Positions 1-7,302 of a DNA stretch of 9,086 nucleotides are shown in pieces. The notes beneath the pieces were generated by a model. The model was not told the DNA's origin. It saw only the letters and a list, made by a program, of their open reading frames with translations, and did not search any database. Every line of letters starts with the position of its first letter. The stretch's first letter is position 1. Source of the DNA: Betaproteobacteria bacterium (GTDB taxonomy: Bacteria; Pseudomonadota; Gammaproteobacteria; Burkholderiales; SG8-39); contig JAEKLK010000230.1 in the NCBI GenBank assembly GCA_019509895.1, positions 1 through 9,086 of the forward strand, read 5' to 3'. Made by a program: the position numbers and the translations under genes.

Positions 1-1413
<1,413 letters not shown>

Positions 1414-1454
1414 CTCGTTGATCCTTTAAAGCCTTTCCGGGATTTCCTCAGGGA

Positions 1455-1482
1455 AGATGGGGCCATAGCCCCGGTATTCAAG
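1455..1482 (-). promoter_or_regulatory. Sigma-32 heat-shock promoter of clpB
   Basis: Read on the minus strand, the -35 box is CTTGAA (1482-1477), preceded by TTTTCC, and the -10 box is CCCCATCT (1462-1455). The spacer is 14 bases. These match the established sigma-32 consensus (CCCTTGAA, 13-17 bases, CCCCATnT) almost perfectly. Transcription would be expected to start near 1448, giving a leader of roughly 35 bases before the clpB ATG. The -35 box lies only 17-22 bases upstream of the divergent FtsH-like start codon, so the promoter overlaps that gene's leader. Confidence 0.88.
1459..1472. repeat. Short inverted repeat overlapping the clpB -10 box
   Basis: GGGGC (1459-1463) and GCCCC (1468-1472) are perfect inverted copies around a CATA loop. 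One arm overlaps the CCCC of the sigma-32 -10 box. The dyad may simply be a by-product of the GC-rich promoter. It could also form a hairpin in the leader of a plus-strand transcript reading into the FtsH-like gene. No protein-binding site of known type is recognised. Confidence 0.35.
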
Positions 1483-1498
1483 GGAAAATCGCGCGCCC

Positions 1499-3304
1499 AT
1501 GGAACGCCGCACCCGCTTTCACGTCTTCTACGTCGTCTTCGCGCTGGTGGCCATCCTCCTTATCCAGGAGGCGTGGCAACGGGCGCAGACCGTGGAGATC
1601 CTGCCCTACAGCGAGTTCGAGAAGCTGCTTGCCGAGCAGAAGATCGCCGAGGTGGTGGTCTCCGACAAGCACATCACCGGCAAGCTGAAGCAGCCCGAAG
1701 GCAGCAAAACGGTCGTGATCTCGAACCTCGTGGAGCCCGAGCTCGCCGACCATCTCGCGCGCTACGGGGTGAAGTACACGCGCGCCTACGAAAACACCTT
1801 TTTCCGCGATCTGCTCTCCTGGGTCGTGCCGGCGCTCATTTTCTTCGGTATCTGGTTCTGGCTCGCGCGCCGCGCGACGCAGGGACTGGGCGGCGGCTTC
1901 ATGAGCATCGGCAAGAGCCGCGCCAAGATCTATGTCGAGAACAAGACCGGCGTGACCTTCGCCGACGTCGCGGGCGTCGACGAGGCGAAGGCTGAGCTGC
2001 AGGAGGTGGTCGAGTTCCTCAAGGACCCGAAGAAGTACGGCCGCCTCGGCGCGCGCATACCGAAGGGCGTGCTGCTTGTCGGGCCACCGGGCACCGGCAA
2101 GACGCTCCTTGCGCGCGCGGTGGCCGGCGAGGCCGGCGTCGCCTTCTTCTCCATTTCCGGCTCTGAGTTCGTCGAGATGTTCGTCGGCGTCGGCGCGGCG
2201 CGCGTCAGGGATCTCTTCGAGCAGGCGCGCGGCAAGGCGCCGGCGATCATCTTCATCGACGAGCTCGACGCGCTCGGCCGCGCGCGCGGCGCCGGGCCGT
2301 TCGGCGGCCATGATGAGAAGGAGCAGACGCTGAACCAGCTGCTGGTGGAGATGGACGGCTTCGATCCGAGCACCGGCCTGGTGCTACTCGCGGCCACCAA
2401 CCGGCCGGAGATTCTCGATCCGGCGCTCCTGCGCGCCGGGCGCTTCGACCGCCAGATCCTGGTCGACCGCCCCGACAAAGGCGGCCGGCTGCAGATCCTG
2501 CGGGTGCACGCGAAGAAAGTGCGCCTCGCGCCGGGCGTCGAGCTCGAGCAGGTCGCCGCGCTGACGCCCGGTTTTTCCGGCGCCGATCTCGCGAACCTGG
2601 TGAACGAGGCGGCATTGCTCGCCACGCGCCGCAGTGCCGACTCGGTGTCGCTCGAGGACTTCACGCAGGCGATCGAGCGCCTGGTCGCCGGGCTGGAGAA
2701 GCGAAACCGTGTGCTCAACCCGCACGAGCGGCGCATCGTCGCGCATCACGAGATGGGCCATGCGCTGGTGGCAATGGCGCTGCCGGGAACCGATCCGGTG
2801 CACAAGATCTCCATCATCCCGCGCGGCGTCGGCGCGCTCGGCTACACCATCCAGCGGCCGACCGAGGACCGCTTCCTCATGACGCGCGAGGAGCTCGAGA
2901 ACAAGATGGCGGTGCTGCTCGGCGGCCGCGCCGCCGAAGAGGTGGTGTTCGGGCATCTCTCGACCGGCGCCGCGGACGATCTCGCCAAGGTCACCGACAT
3001 CGCCCGCAGCATGGTGATGCGCTACGCCATGGTGCAGAACCTCGGCCACGTCGCCTACGAGGAAGAGCGCGCGCCGTTCCTCGGCGGGCCGCTGCCGCAG
3101 GGGCATCGCGAGTACAGCGAGGAAACGGCACGCGAGATCGATGTCGCGGTGCGCGGCATTGTCGAGAACGCGTACGCCAAATCGGTCGGCATCCTGCGCC
3201 AGCACCGCGCCGCGCTCGAGGCCTGGGCGAAGAAGCTCCTCGAGAAAGAGACACTCGCCGAGGCGGAGCTCGGCGAACTGCGCAACGCCGTGGCACGCGC
3301 GTGA
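1499..3304 (+). CDS. ftsH: FtsH-family membrane-anchored ATP-dependent zinc metalloprotease (accessory paralogue)
   Basis: FtsH proteases are inner-membrane hexamers that extract and degrade unneeded or damaged membrane and cytosolic proteins. The 601-residue product shows TM1 (about 8-22), a periplasmic segment (about 25-104), TM2 (about 105-122) and an AAA+ module. The module has Walker A GPPGTGKT at 195-202, pore loop MFVGVG at 227-232, Walker B IIFIDE at 250-255, and the second region of homology ending LLRAGRFDR at 310-318. The peptidase has HEMGH at 417-421 and the probable third zinc ligand D494. All catalytic residues are present. It is about 40 residues shorter than E. coli FtsH (644), mainly at the C-terminus. 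The ATG at 1499 has only a distant AGGG, but no in-frame start exists between it and the stop at 1466. It lies beside clpB rather than the usual rlmE (rrmJ) partner, so I infer a second FtsH. Its stop overlaps the next gene by 4 bases. Confidence 0.93.
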   Translation: MERRTRFHVFYVVFALVAILLIQEAWQRAQTVEILPYSEFEKLLAEQKIAEVVVSDKHITGKLKQPEGSKTVVISNLVEPELADHLARYGVKYTRAYENTFFRDLLSWVVPALIFFGIWFWLARRATQGLGGGFMSIGKSRAKIYVENKTGVTFADVAGVDEAKAELQEVVEFLKDPKKYGRLGARIPKGVLLVGPPGTGKTLLARAVAGEAGVAFFSISGSEFVEMFVGVGAARVRDLFEQARGKAPAIIFIDELDALGRARGAGPFGGHDEKEQTLNQLLVEMDGFDPSTGLVLLAATNRPEILDPALLRAGRFDRQILVDRPDKGGRLQILRVHAKKVRLAPGVELEQVAALTPGFSGADLANLVNEAALLATRRSADSVSLEDFTQAIERLVAGLEKRNRVLNPHERRIVAHHEMGHALVAMALPGTDPVHKISIIPRGVGALGYTIQRPTEDRFLMTREELENKMAVLLGGRAAEEVVFGHLSTGAADDLAKVTDIARSMVMRYAMVQNLGHVAYEEERAPFLGGPLPQGHREYSEETAREIDVAVRGIVENAYAKSVGILRQHRAALEAWAKKLLEKETLAEAELGELRNAVARA

Positions 3305-4908
3305 GGATCGAGAGCGTGTTCCGAGCCCTGGTGCTCGGCGCGCTCATTGTGGCGTGGATCGGGGCCGGCCTCTTCGGCCACGATCCGTGGAAGCCGGACG
3401 AGGCCTATACCTTCGGCCTCGTCTATCACATCCTGCAGAGCAACGATTGGCTGGTGCCGACGCTCGGCGGCCAGCCATTCGTCGAGAAGCCACCGCTTTT
3501 CTTCTGGACCGCGGCGTTCCTGGCAAACGCGACCGAGGTGTTCCTGCCGCTTCACGACGCGGCGCGCCTCGCGAGCGCGTTCTACGTCGCGGTCACGCTC
3601 CTGTTCACCTACCTCAGCGCCAAGGACTGGTGCGAATCACCGCTCGCCGCGCCGCTCATCCTTGCCGGCTGCCTCGGCTATCTGCAGCACGCCCACCAGC
3701 TCATCACCGACAACGCCCTGATGGCGGGTATGGCGATCGGTTTCTACGGGCTCGCGCGCACCTCGGGCCTCGCCTTCGGCACCGGGGCCGGCATCGCCTT
3801 CCTCTCGAAAGGCCTGCTCGGTCCGGGGCTCCTCGGTATCAGCGCCATCGGCCTGCTGCTTTTCCGGGAGTGGCGCACGCGCGCGTACCTCCGAAGCGTG
3901 CTCGTCGCGATGATCGCCTTTCTGCCCTGGGCGGTGATCTGGCCGCTGCTTCTCTACCGGCATTCGCCCGCGCTCTTCAACGAGTGGTTCTGGATCAACA
4001 ATGTCGGCCGCTTCACCGGCGAGGCGGGACTGGGCGGCGTGCTCGACCACGCGCACTATGCGAAGGCGCTCGTGTGGTTCGCTTTCCCGGCGTGGCCGCT
4101 CGCGTTGTGGGGCTTGTGGCACGACCGCCTGCGCACGCCGCGCGTGCAGTTCGGACTCGTAACCTTCATCGTGATGCTCGCCGTACTGAGCTTCGCCTCG
4201 TCGGCACGCACACTCTATGGCCTGCCGCTCCTCATGCCCCTGGCGCTGCTTGCTGCGGCAGGACTCGAATCCGTGCCCGAGTGGCTCGCTCGCCCCTTGC
4301 GCATCCTTGCCGTGGTCGGCGCCGGTGCGCTCGGACTTGCGCTCTGGCTCGGCTGGGCCGCCCTGCTCGCCGGCGTTGCGCCTGCAATAGTGGAATCCCA
4401 GTCGCCCGGCTTCGCGCCGATCCTCGAACCGATCGCCTTCGGCGCAGCGCTCGCAATTACCGCGCTCTGGCTCTTTTCGGGGACGCTCGCGCTGCCGGGG
4501 CGCTGGCTGGCCGGCGTGACGCTGGTCTGGGGACTGGCGATGACGCTCTGGCTGCCGTGGCTCGACCACGCGAAAAGCTATCGCGGCGTGATTGCCGACA
4601 TGCAGCGTGCGCGGCCGAAGGGCCAATGCGTCACCGCGCGCGATCTCACCGAGCCGCAACGTGCGATGTTCCATTACTTCGCCGGAATCCGCGCCGGCGG
4701 TCCCGCGGACTGCCCGCTTCTGCTCTGGCACACGCCGAGCATCAAGCCGCCCGCGGTCGGCGAAGGCTGGGAGCTGCGCTGGCGCGGTACGCGCCCGGGA
4801 GATACGAAGGAGTTCTTCTGGCTCTACGAGCGCGTGCGCTCGGTGGCTGCACTCAGCTGGTTTGATCGTCGTCCCGGCGCAGGCGGGGACCCAGTTACGC
4901 GCTCCTGA
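3301..4908 (+). CDS. ArnT/PMT-like GT-C membrane glycosyltransferase (family 39/83 type)
   Basis: GT-C enzymes of this type move a sugar from a polyprenyl-phosphate donor onto a lipid or protein on the periplasmic side of the inner membrane. The 535-residue product has an N-terminal TM (about 8-25), then a first periplasmic loop with the diagnostic DPWKPDEA (28-35, acidic pair D33/E34) and VEKPPLFFW (61-69). About ten more hydrophobic segments run to about 420, followed by a soluble tail of about 110 residues. Acceptor and donor cannot be read from sequence. The GTG at 3301 overlaps the protease stop as GTGA, suggesting translational coupling. An alternative GTG at 3316 has AGGA (3304-3307) 8 bases upstream and may be the real start. 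The last residues (from about R523, ending PGAGGDPVTRS) are encoded by the palindromic repeat at 4867-4944, so the native end was probably elsewhere. Family confidence is high and substrate is unknown. Confidence 0.85.
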   Translation: MRIESVFRALVLGALIVAWIGAGLFGHDPWKPDEAYTFGLVYHILQSNDWLVPTLGGQPFVEKPPLFFWTAAFLANATEVFLPLHDAARLASAFYVAVTLLFTYLSAKDWCESPLAAPLILAGCLGYLQHAHQLITDNALMAGMAIGFYGLARTSGLAFGTGAGIAFLSKGLLGPGLLGISAIGLLLFREWRTRAYLRSVLVAMIAFLPWAVIWPLLLYRHSPALFNEWFWINNVGRFTGEAGLGGVLDHAHYAKALVWFAFPAWPLALWGLWHDRLRTPRVQFGLVTFIVMLAVLSFASSARTLYGLPLLMPLALLAAAGLESVPEWLARPLRILAVVGAGALGLALWLGWAALLAGVAPAIVESQSPGFAPILEPIAFGAALAITALWLFSGTLALPGRWLAGVTLVWGLAMTLWLPWLDHAKSYRGVIADMQRARPKGQCVTARDLTEPQRAMFHYFAGIRAGGPADCPLLLWHTPSIKPPAVGEGWELRWRGTRPGDTKEFFWLYERVRSVAALSWFDRRPGAGGDPVTRS

Positions 4909-4944
4909 TTTTCAAACCGGATCCCCGCCTTCGCGGGGATGACG
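4867..4944. repeat. REPIN-like double palindrome at convergent gene ends
   Basis: Two 28-base arms in inverted orientation, 4867-4894 and 4917-4944, match at 23 of 28 positions and flank a 22-base spacer. Each arm is itself a hairpin. The right arm has a perfect 8-bp stem ATCCCCGC/GCGGGGAT around CTTC (4921-4940). The left arm has GTCCCGGC/GCGGGGAC around GCAG with one mismatch. The arm type (CGTCATCCCCGCGAAGGCGG) resembles a palindromic repeat widespread in proteobacterial intergenic spaces. Two REP hairpins in inverse orientation is the REPIN layout, which is mobilised by RAYT transposases. Both flanking stop codons lie in the spacer. No T-run follows either hairpin, so it is not a canonical intrinsic terminator, although a bidirectional 3'-end role is plausible. 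Confidence 0.8.
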
Positions 4945-5622
4945 GCCTTGGCTACCGGCTGCGGAGTCCTCGAGCGCCGCGCGGCGTTCGGGGTCGTGCT
5001 CCATGCCGTCGTAGACGATCGAGTCGAAGCTGCCGTCGTGCGAGACGATGCGCGCCGGGTAGCCCATCACCACGGCGCGCGGGGGCACCGCGCGCGTCAC
5101 CACCGAGCCGGGAAAGATATAGGCGTCGTCGCCGATCGTGATCTTGCCGACGATCATGGCGCCCGCGCCGATGAACACGCGCTTGCCGATGGTCGGCCGG
5201 CCGCGCTCGGCGCCGCGCCCGGCGATGCCGAGGGTCACGTTCTGCTCGATGGTGCAGTTCTCGCCGATCGAGCCGCGCCCGAGGATGATCGCGCCGAAGG
5301 TCGGCAGGTAAAGGCCGCCGCCGATGCTTGCATCGCGCGGCAGGCAGATGCCGGTGAGGATCTCCATCAGCTTCTGCAGGATCGCCGCCAGCGTCTTGGC
5401 GCTCGAGCGCAGCACGCCGTGCGGCATCCATTCGACGAAGGCATGCGAGGAGCGATACACCACGCTCGCCCAGAAGCCCTGCGACAGGAAGACGGTCGAC
5501 AGCGCCGATCGTCCCGCGGCGCGATAGCGCCGGTAGTCGAGGTAGAGAAGCTCGCACCAGCGCGGCAGCCAGAAGCGCCGTCGCGCCGCCCGTTTGCCGA
5601 GCGCGCCGGCCGTCGCGCTCAT
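4912..5622 (-). CDS. Serine-acetyltransferase-like left-handed beta-helix protein lacking the catalytic His
   Basis: This is a 236-residue hexapeptide-repeat protein. A basic, helical N-terminal part (1-95) is followed by imperfect hexapeptide turns from about 98 to 175, then the VPPRAVVMGYPARIV closing segment (179-193) typical of the SAT/CysE and polysaccharide acetyltransferase group. In that group a histidine precedes the GIVIG-type turn. Here the matching stretch is LPTFGAIILG (106-115), with Thr108 at that position, and the second CysE histidine position appears to be Arg142. O-acetyl transfer to serine is therefore doubtful, and a different acceptor or a non-catalytic role is possible. 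ATG at 5622 overlaps the preceding methyltransferase stop as ATGA, so the two are probably co-translated. The last nine residues or so (HPREGGDPV) are encoded by the palindromic repeat. Fold confidence is high and function is unassigned. Confidence 0.8.
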   Translation of the reverse strand: MSATAGALGKRAARRRFWLPRWCELLYLDYRRYRAAGRSALSTVFLSQGFWASVVYRSSHAFVEWMPHGVLRSSAKTLAAILQKLMEILTGICLPRDASIGGGLYLPTFGAIILGRGSIGENCTIEQNVTLGIAGRGAERGRPTIGKRVFIGAGAMIVGKITIGDDAYIFPGSVVTRAVPPRAVVMGYPARIVSHDGSFDSIVYDGMEHDPERRAALEDSAAGSQGRHPREGGDPV

Positions 5623-6539
5623 GCGCGCGCCGTCGCCCGCGACTTCGCGAGAATCGCCCGTATCTCGCCCGCCGCGTCGGCGTAAGTCTCGACCCCGGCG
5701 AACGCCGGGTTGCGCTCCAGCTGGCGCGCGAGCCCCTGGCCCTGCCCATGGCCGACCTCGAAGGCGAGCCAGCCGCCCGGGCGCAGGAAACGCGGCGCGT
5801 GGCGCACCAGCTTCATCAGGATCGAGACGCCGTAGACGCCGCCGTTGAACGCCGCCTCCGGCTCATAGCCGGAGATCTCGGGATGCATCTCCTTTACCTT
5901 CGCCGCGGAGATGTACGGCGGATTGCAGGAGAGGAAATCGCAGCGGCCGATGAACTCAGCGCTCTCGAAGGGTTCCAGCAGGTCTCCGAGCCGCACGTCG
6001 ACGCGCTCGGCGAGCTTCAGATGCTCAATGTTGCGCTTCGCTAGCGCGACGGCGTCGGCCGAAAGGTCCGACGCGTATACGCGCGCGAGCGGCTCGTAAT
6101 ACGCATATGCGGCCGCAAGGTTGCCGCTGCCGGTGCACGCATCGAGGACCAACAGCTCGCCGCGCTTTCTAGCGATGCAGCCGATCTTGGCGAGCGCCGC
6201 GCGACCGAGGATCTCGGTTTCCTTGCGCGGGATCAGCGCCGCCGGCCCCGCGAGGAGCTCGACGCCGAGAAAGCTCTGCCGCTCGGTGAGGTGCGCGAGC
6301 GGTACGCCCGCCTTCTTGCGCTCCAGAAGCTCGATCAGCCGCTCATAGGCTGCGGTGTCGAGCGTCGGCAATTGCGCGGGCGCGGTGCGCGAGACGGCAC
6401 GCTCGGCCGATATGGGCGCGCCGCACGCGGTACTCCATAGCGCGCATAGCAAGCCTTCGGGCGTCTCTTCGGGCTTGTCGGGCAGCGGGGTCCAAAAGCG
6501 CTGCACCTCCTGCAGGAGGTCTCGATACGTCGGCTGCAT
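5619..6539 (-). CDS. HemK/PrmC-family N5-glutamine (class I SAM) methyltransferase, probable paralogue
   Basis: The 306-residue product has the PrmC layout: an N-terminal helical domain (about 1-90), then a class I SAM fold. SAM motif I is DACTGSGNLA (133-142), the acidic second-strand end is ASDLS (156-160), and SCNPPYIS (204-211) contains NPPY, the glutamine-binding signature of this family. IPRKETE (103-109) replaces the common IPRPDTE, and EPEAAFNGGVYGVSIL (226-241) matches the conserved EP-GG segment. True PrmC methylates the GGQ glutamine of release factors and usually lies next to prfA. No prfA is visible, and the next gene is an acyltransferase-like protein, so I infer a specialised paralogue with another target. 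ATG at 6539 has no clear Shine-Dalgarno sequence, and an imperfect dyad abuts the start codon. The gene lies 71 bases downstream of moaE on the same strand and may receive read-through. Confidence 0.85.
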   Translation of the reverse strand: MQPTYRDLLQEVQRFWTPLPDKPEETPEGLLCALWSTACGAPISAERAVSRTAPAQLPTLDTAAYERLIELLERKKAGVPLAHLTERQSFLGVELLAGPAALIPRKETEILGRAALAKIGCIARKRGELLVLDACTGSGNLAAAYAYYEPLARVYASDLSADAVALAKRNIEHLKLAERVDVRLGDLLEPFESAEFIGRCDFLSCNPPYISAAKVKEMHPEISGYEPEAAFNGGVYGVSILMKLVRHAPRFLRPGGWLAFEVGHGQGQGLARQLERNPAFAGVETYADAAGEIRAILAKSRATARA

Positions 6540-6540
6540 C

Positions 6541-6564
6541 GTCCCGGCATTTAAAGGCAGGGAC
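6541..6564 (-). promoter_or_regulatory. Imperfect dyad abutting the methyltransferase start codon
   Basis: Positions 6541-6564 form a 24-base near-palindrome centred on TTTAAA, with outer arms GTCCC/GGGAC and 10 of 12 pairs complementary. It ends one base from the ATG at 6539-6537, where the ribosome-binding site should lie. It could be an operator or an mRNA hairpin that limits initiation. No known regulator site is recognised, and chance cannot be excluded. Confidence 0.35.
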
Positions 6565-6569
6565 GCTCA

Positions 6570-6603
6570 GGGCTCTAGCGTGGGCCCCCGGGCGCTTTAG
6601 CCC
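6570..6603 (-). other. Hairpin downstream of moaE
   Basis: GGGCTCTAGCG (6570-6580) and CGCTTTAGCCC (6593-6603) pair as 5 bp plus 4 bp with a 2x2 internal loop, around a GC-rich 12-base loop. It begins 8 bases past the moaE stop. No U-tract follows on the minus strand, so it is not a standard rho-independent terminator. It may still act as a processing or partial attenuation structure between the Moco operon and the methyltransferase gene. Confidence 0.4.
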
Positions 6604-6610
6604 AAACGGC

Positions 6611-7048
6611 TTATTGGGGCTCGCGCTTCCAGCGCTCGGCCGCCTCGTCGTCGCTCGAGCGCGCCTCGACCCACGCGGCGCCGGCCGGGCCGTGTTCCTT
6701 CTTCCAGAACGGCGCGCGCGTTTTCAGGTAGTCCATGATGAACTCACAGGCCGCAAAAGCGTCTCCGCGATGGGCGCTCGCCACCGCCACCAGGACTATC
6801 TGGTCGTTGGGCTGCAGGTTCCCATAACGGTGTATCACGGTGCACTCCATCACCTGCCAGCGTCGGGCGGCCTCCTCGACGATCTTGCCGATCGCGTTCT
6901 CCGTCATCCCCGGGTAATGCTCGAGCGTCATGCGCACGTCGCGCACCAGCCCGACAAAGCTCGCCACCGCGCCGACCTTGGCATCGCGTGAAATCGCGCG
7001 CACCTCGGCGCCGAGATCGAAGTCTTCACGCTGCACGGCGACCTTCAT
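6611..7048 (-). CDS. moaE: Molybdopterin synthase catalytic subunit MoaE
   Basis: MoaE pairs with thiocarboxylated MoaD to convert cyclic pyranopterin monophosphate into molybdopterin in the cytosol. The 145-residue product carries LEHYPGMTE (42-50), VIHRYGNL (71-78), SAHR (91-94) and the active-site stretch YLKTRAPFWKKE (107-118). K109 and K116 match E. coli K119 and K126. The C-terminal WVEAR...AAERW is also typical. One oddity: after FVGLVRD (31-37) the protein goes almost directly to MTLEHYPG, whereas family members normally carry about eight more residues in this loop. The reading frame is intact. ATG at 7048 overlaps the moaD stop as ATGA, and TAA ends at 6611. It is the last gene of the Moco operon. 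The assignment is secure. Confidence 0.97.
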   Translation of the reverse strand: MKVAVQREDFDLGAEVRAISRDAKVGAVASFVGLVRDVRMTLEHYPGMTENAIGKIVEEAARRWQVMECTVIHRYGNLQPNDQIVLVAVASAHRGDAFAACEFIMDYLKTRAPFWKKEHGPAGAAWVEARSSDDEAAERWKREPQ

Positions 7049-7302
7049 CCGCCGGTCACCGGTGGGAAGAAGGCCACCTCATCACCGGGCTTGATCGCGG
7101 CCCCGGCCTGCACCATGTCCTGGTTGACCGCCGCGCGCACCGGGCGGTTCGGAGCGAAGACGCTCGCCCACTCGCCGCCGCGCGCCCGCAGGTGCTCGCG
7201 CAGCGTGCCGACGGTGTTGACGTTGGCGGGCAGCTCGAGCTCCTCGTGCGGCCGGCCGAGGCTCTCGCGCAGCGACGCGAAGAAAAGCACTTTGACTTTC
7301 AC
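7045..7302 (-). CDS. moaD: Molybdopterin synthase sulfur-carrier subunit MoaD
   Basis: MoaD is a ubiquitin-fold sulfur carrier. Its C-terminal glycine is adenylated and thiocarboxylated by a MoeB-type enzyme and then donates sulfur within the MoaD-MoaE complex. The 85-residue product begins KVKVLFFASLRE after the start, a typical MoaD opening. It has VNQDMV (59-64) and KPGDEVAFFPPVTGG at the end, with the required terminal Gly-Gly. The start is a GTG at 7302-7300 that overlaps the moeA stop as GTGA. The reading frame continues upstream without a stop, but the family length and the overlap fix this start. Its stop overlaps the moaE ATG. No moeB is visible in the window. Confidence 0.95.
   Translation of the reverse strand: MKVKVLFFASLRESLGRPHEELELPANVNTVGTLREHLRARGGEWASVFAPNRPVRAAVNQDMVQAGAAIKPGDEVAFFPPVTGG

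Noticed and set aside
3141..4865. 574-codon plus-strand frame overlapping the glycosyltransferase
   Set aside because: Its translation is Arg/Ala/Pro-rich with no domain signs, while the overlapping frame has clear GT-C motifs and membrane segments.
4921..4940. Right-arm hairpin as an intrinsic terminator
   Set aside because: The stem is strong, but no T-run follows on either strand, so I describe it only as part of a REP-like element.
6505..6520. Perfect 16-base palindrome ACCTCCTGCAGGAGGT with Shine-Dalgarno-like AGGAGGT on both strands
   Set aside because: It lies inside the methyltransferase coding sequence, and no suitable start codon follows at the right distance on either strand, so it is probably a coincidence of codons for DLLQEV. 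A local mRNA hairpin is possible but unsupported.
6902..6914. CGTCATCCCCGGG inside moaE resembling the REP arm
   Set aside because: These bases encode the conserved PGMTE of MoaE. The match stops after the first bases and there is no hairpin or partner arm.
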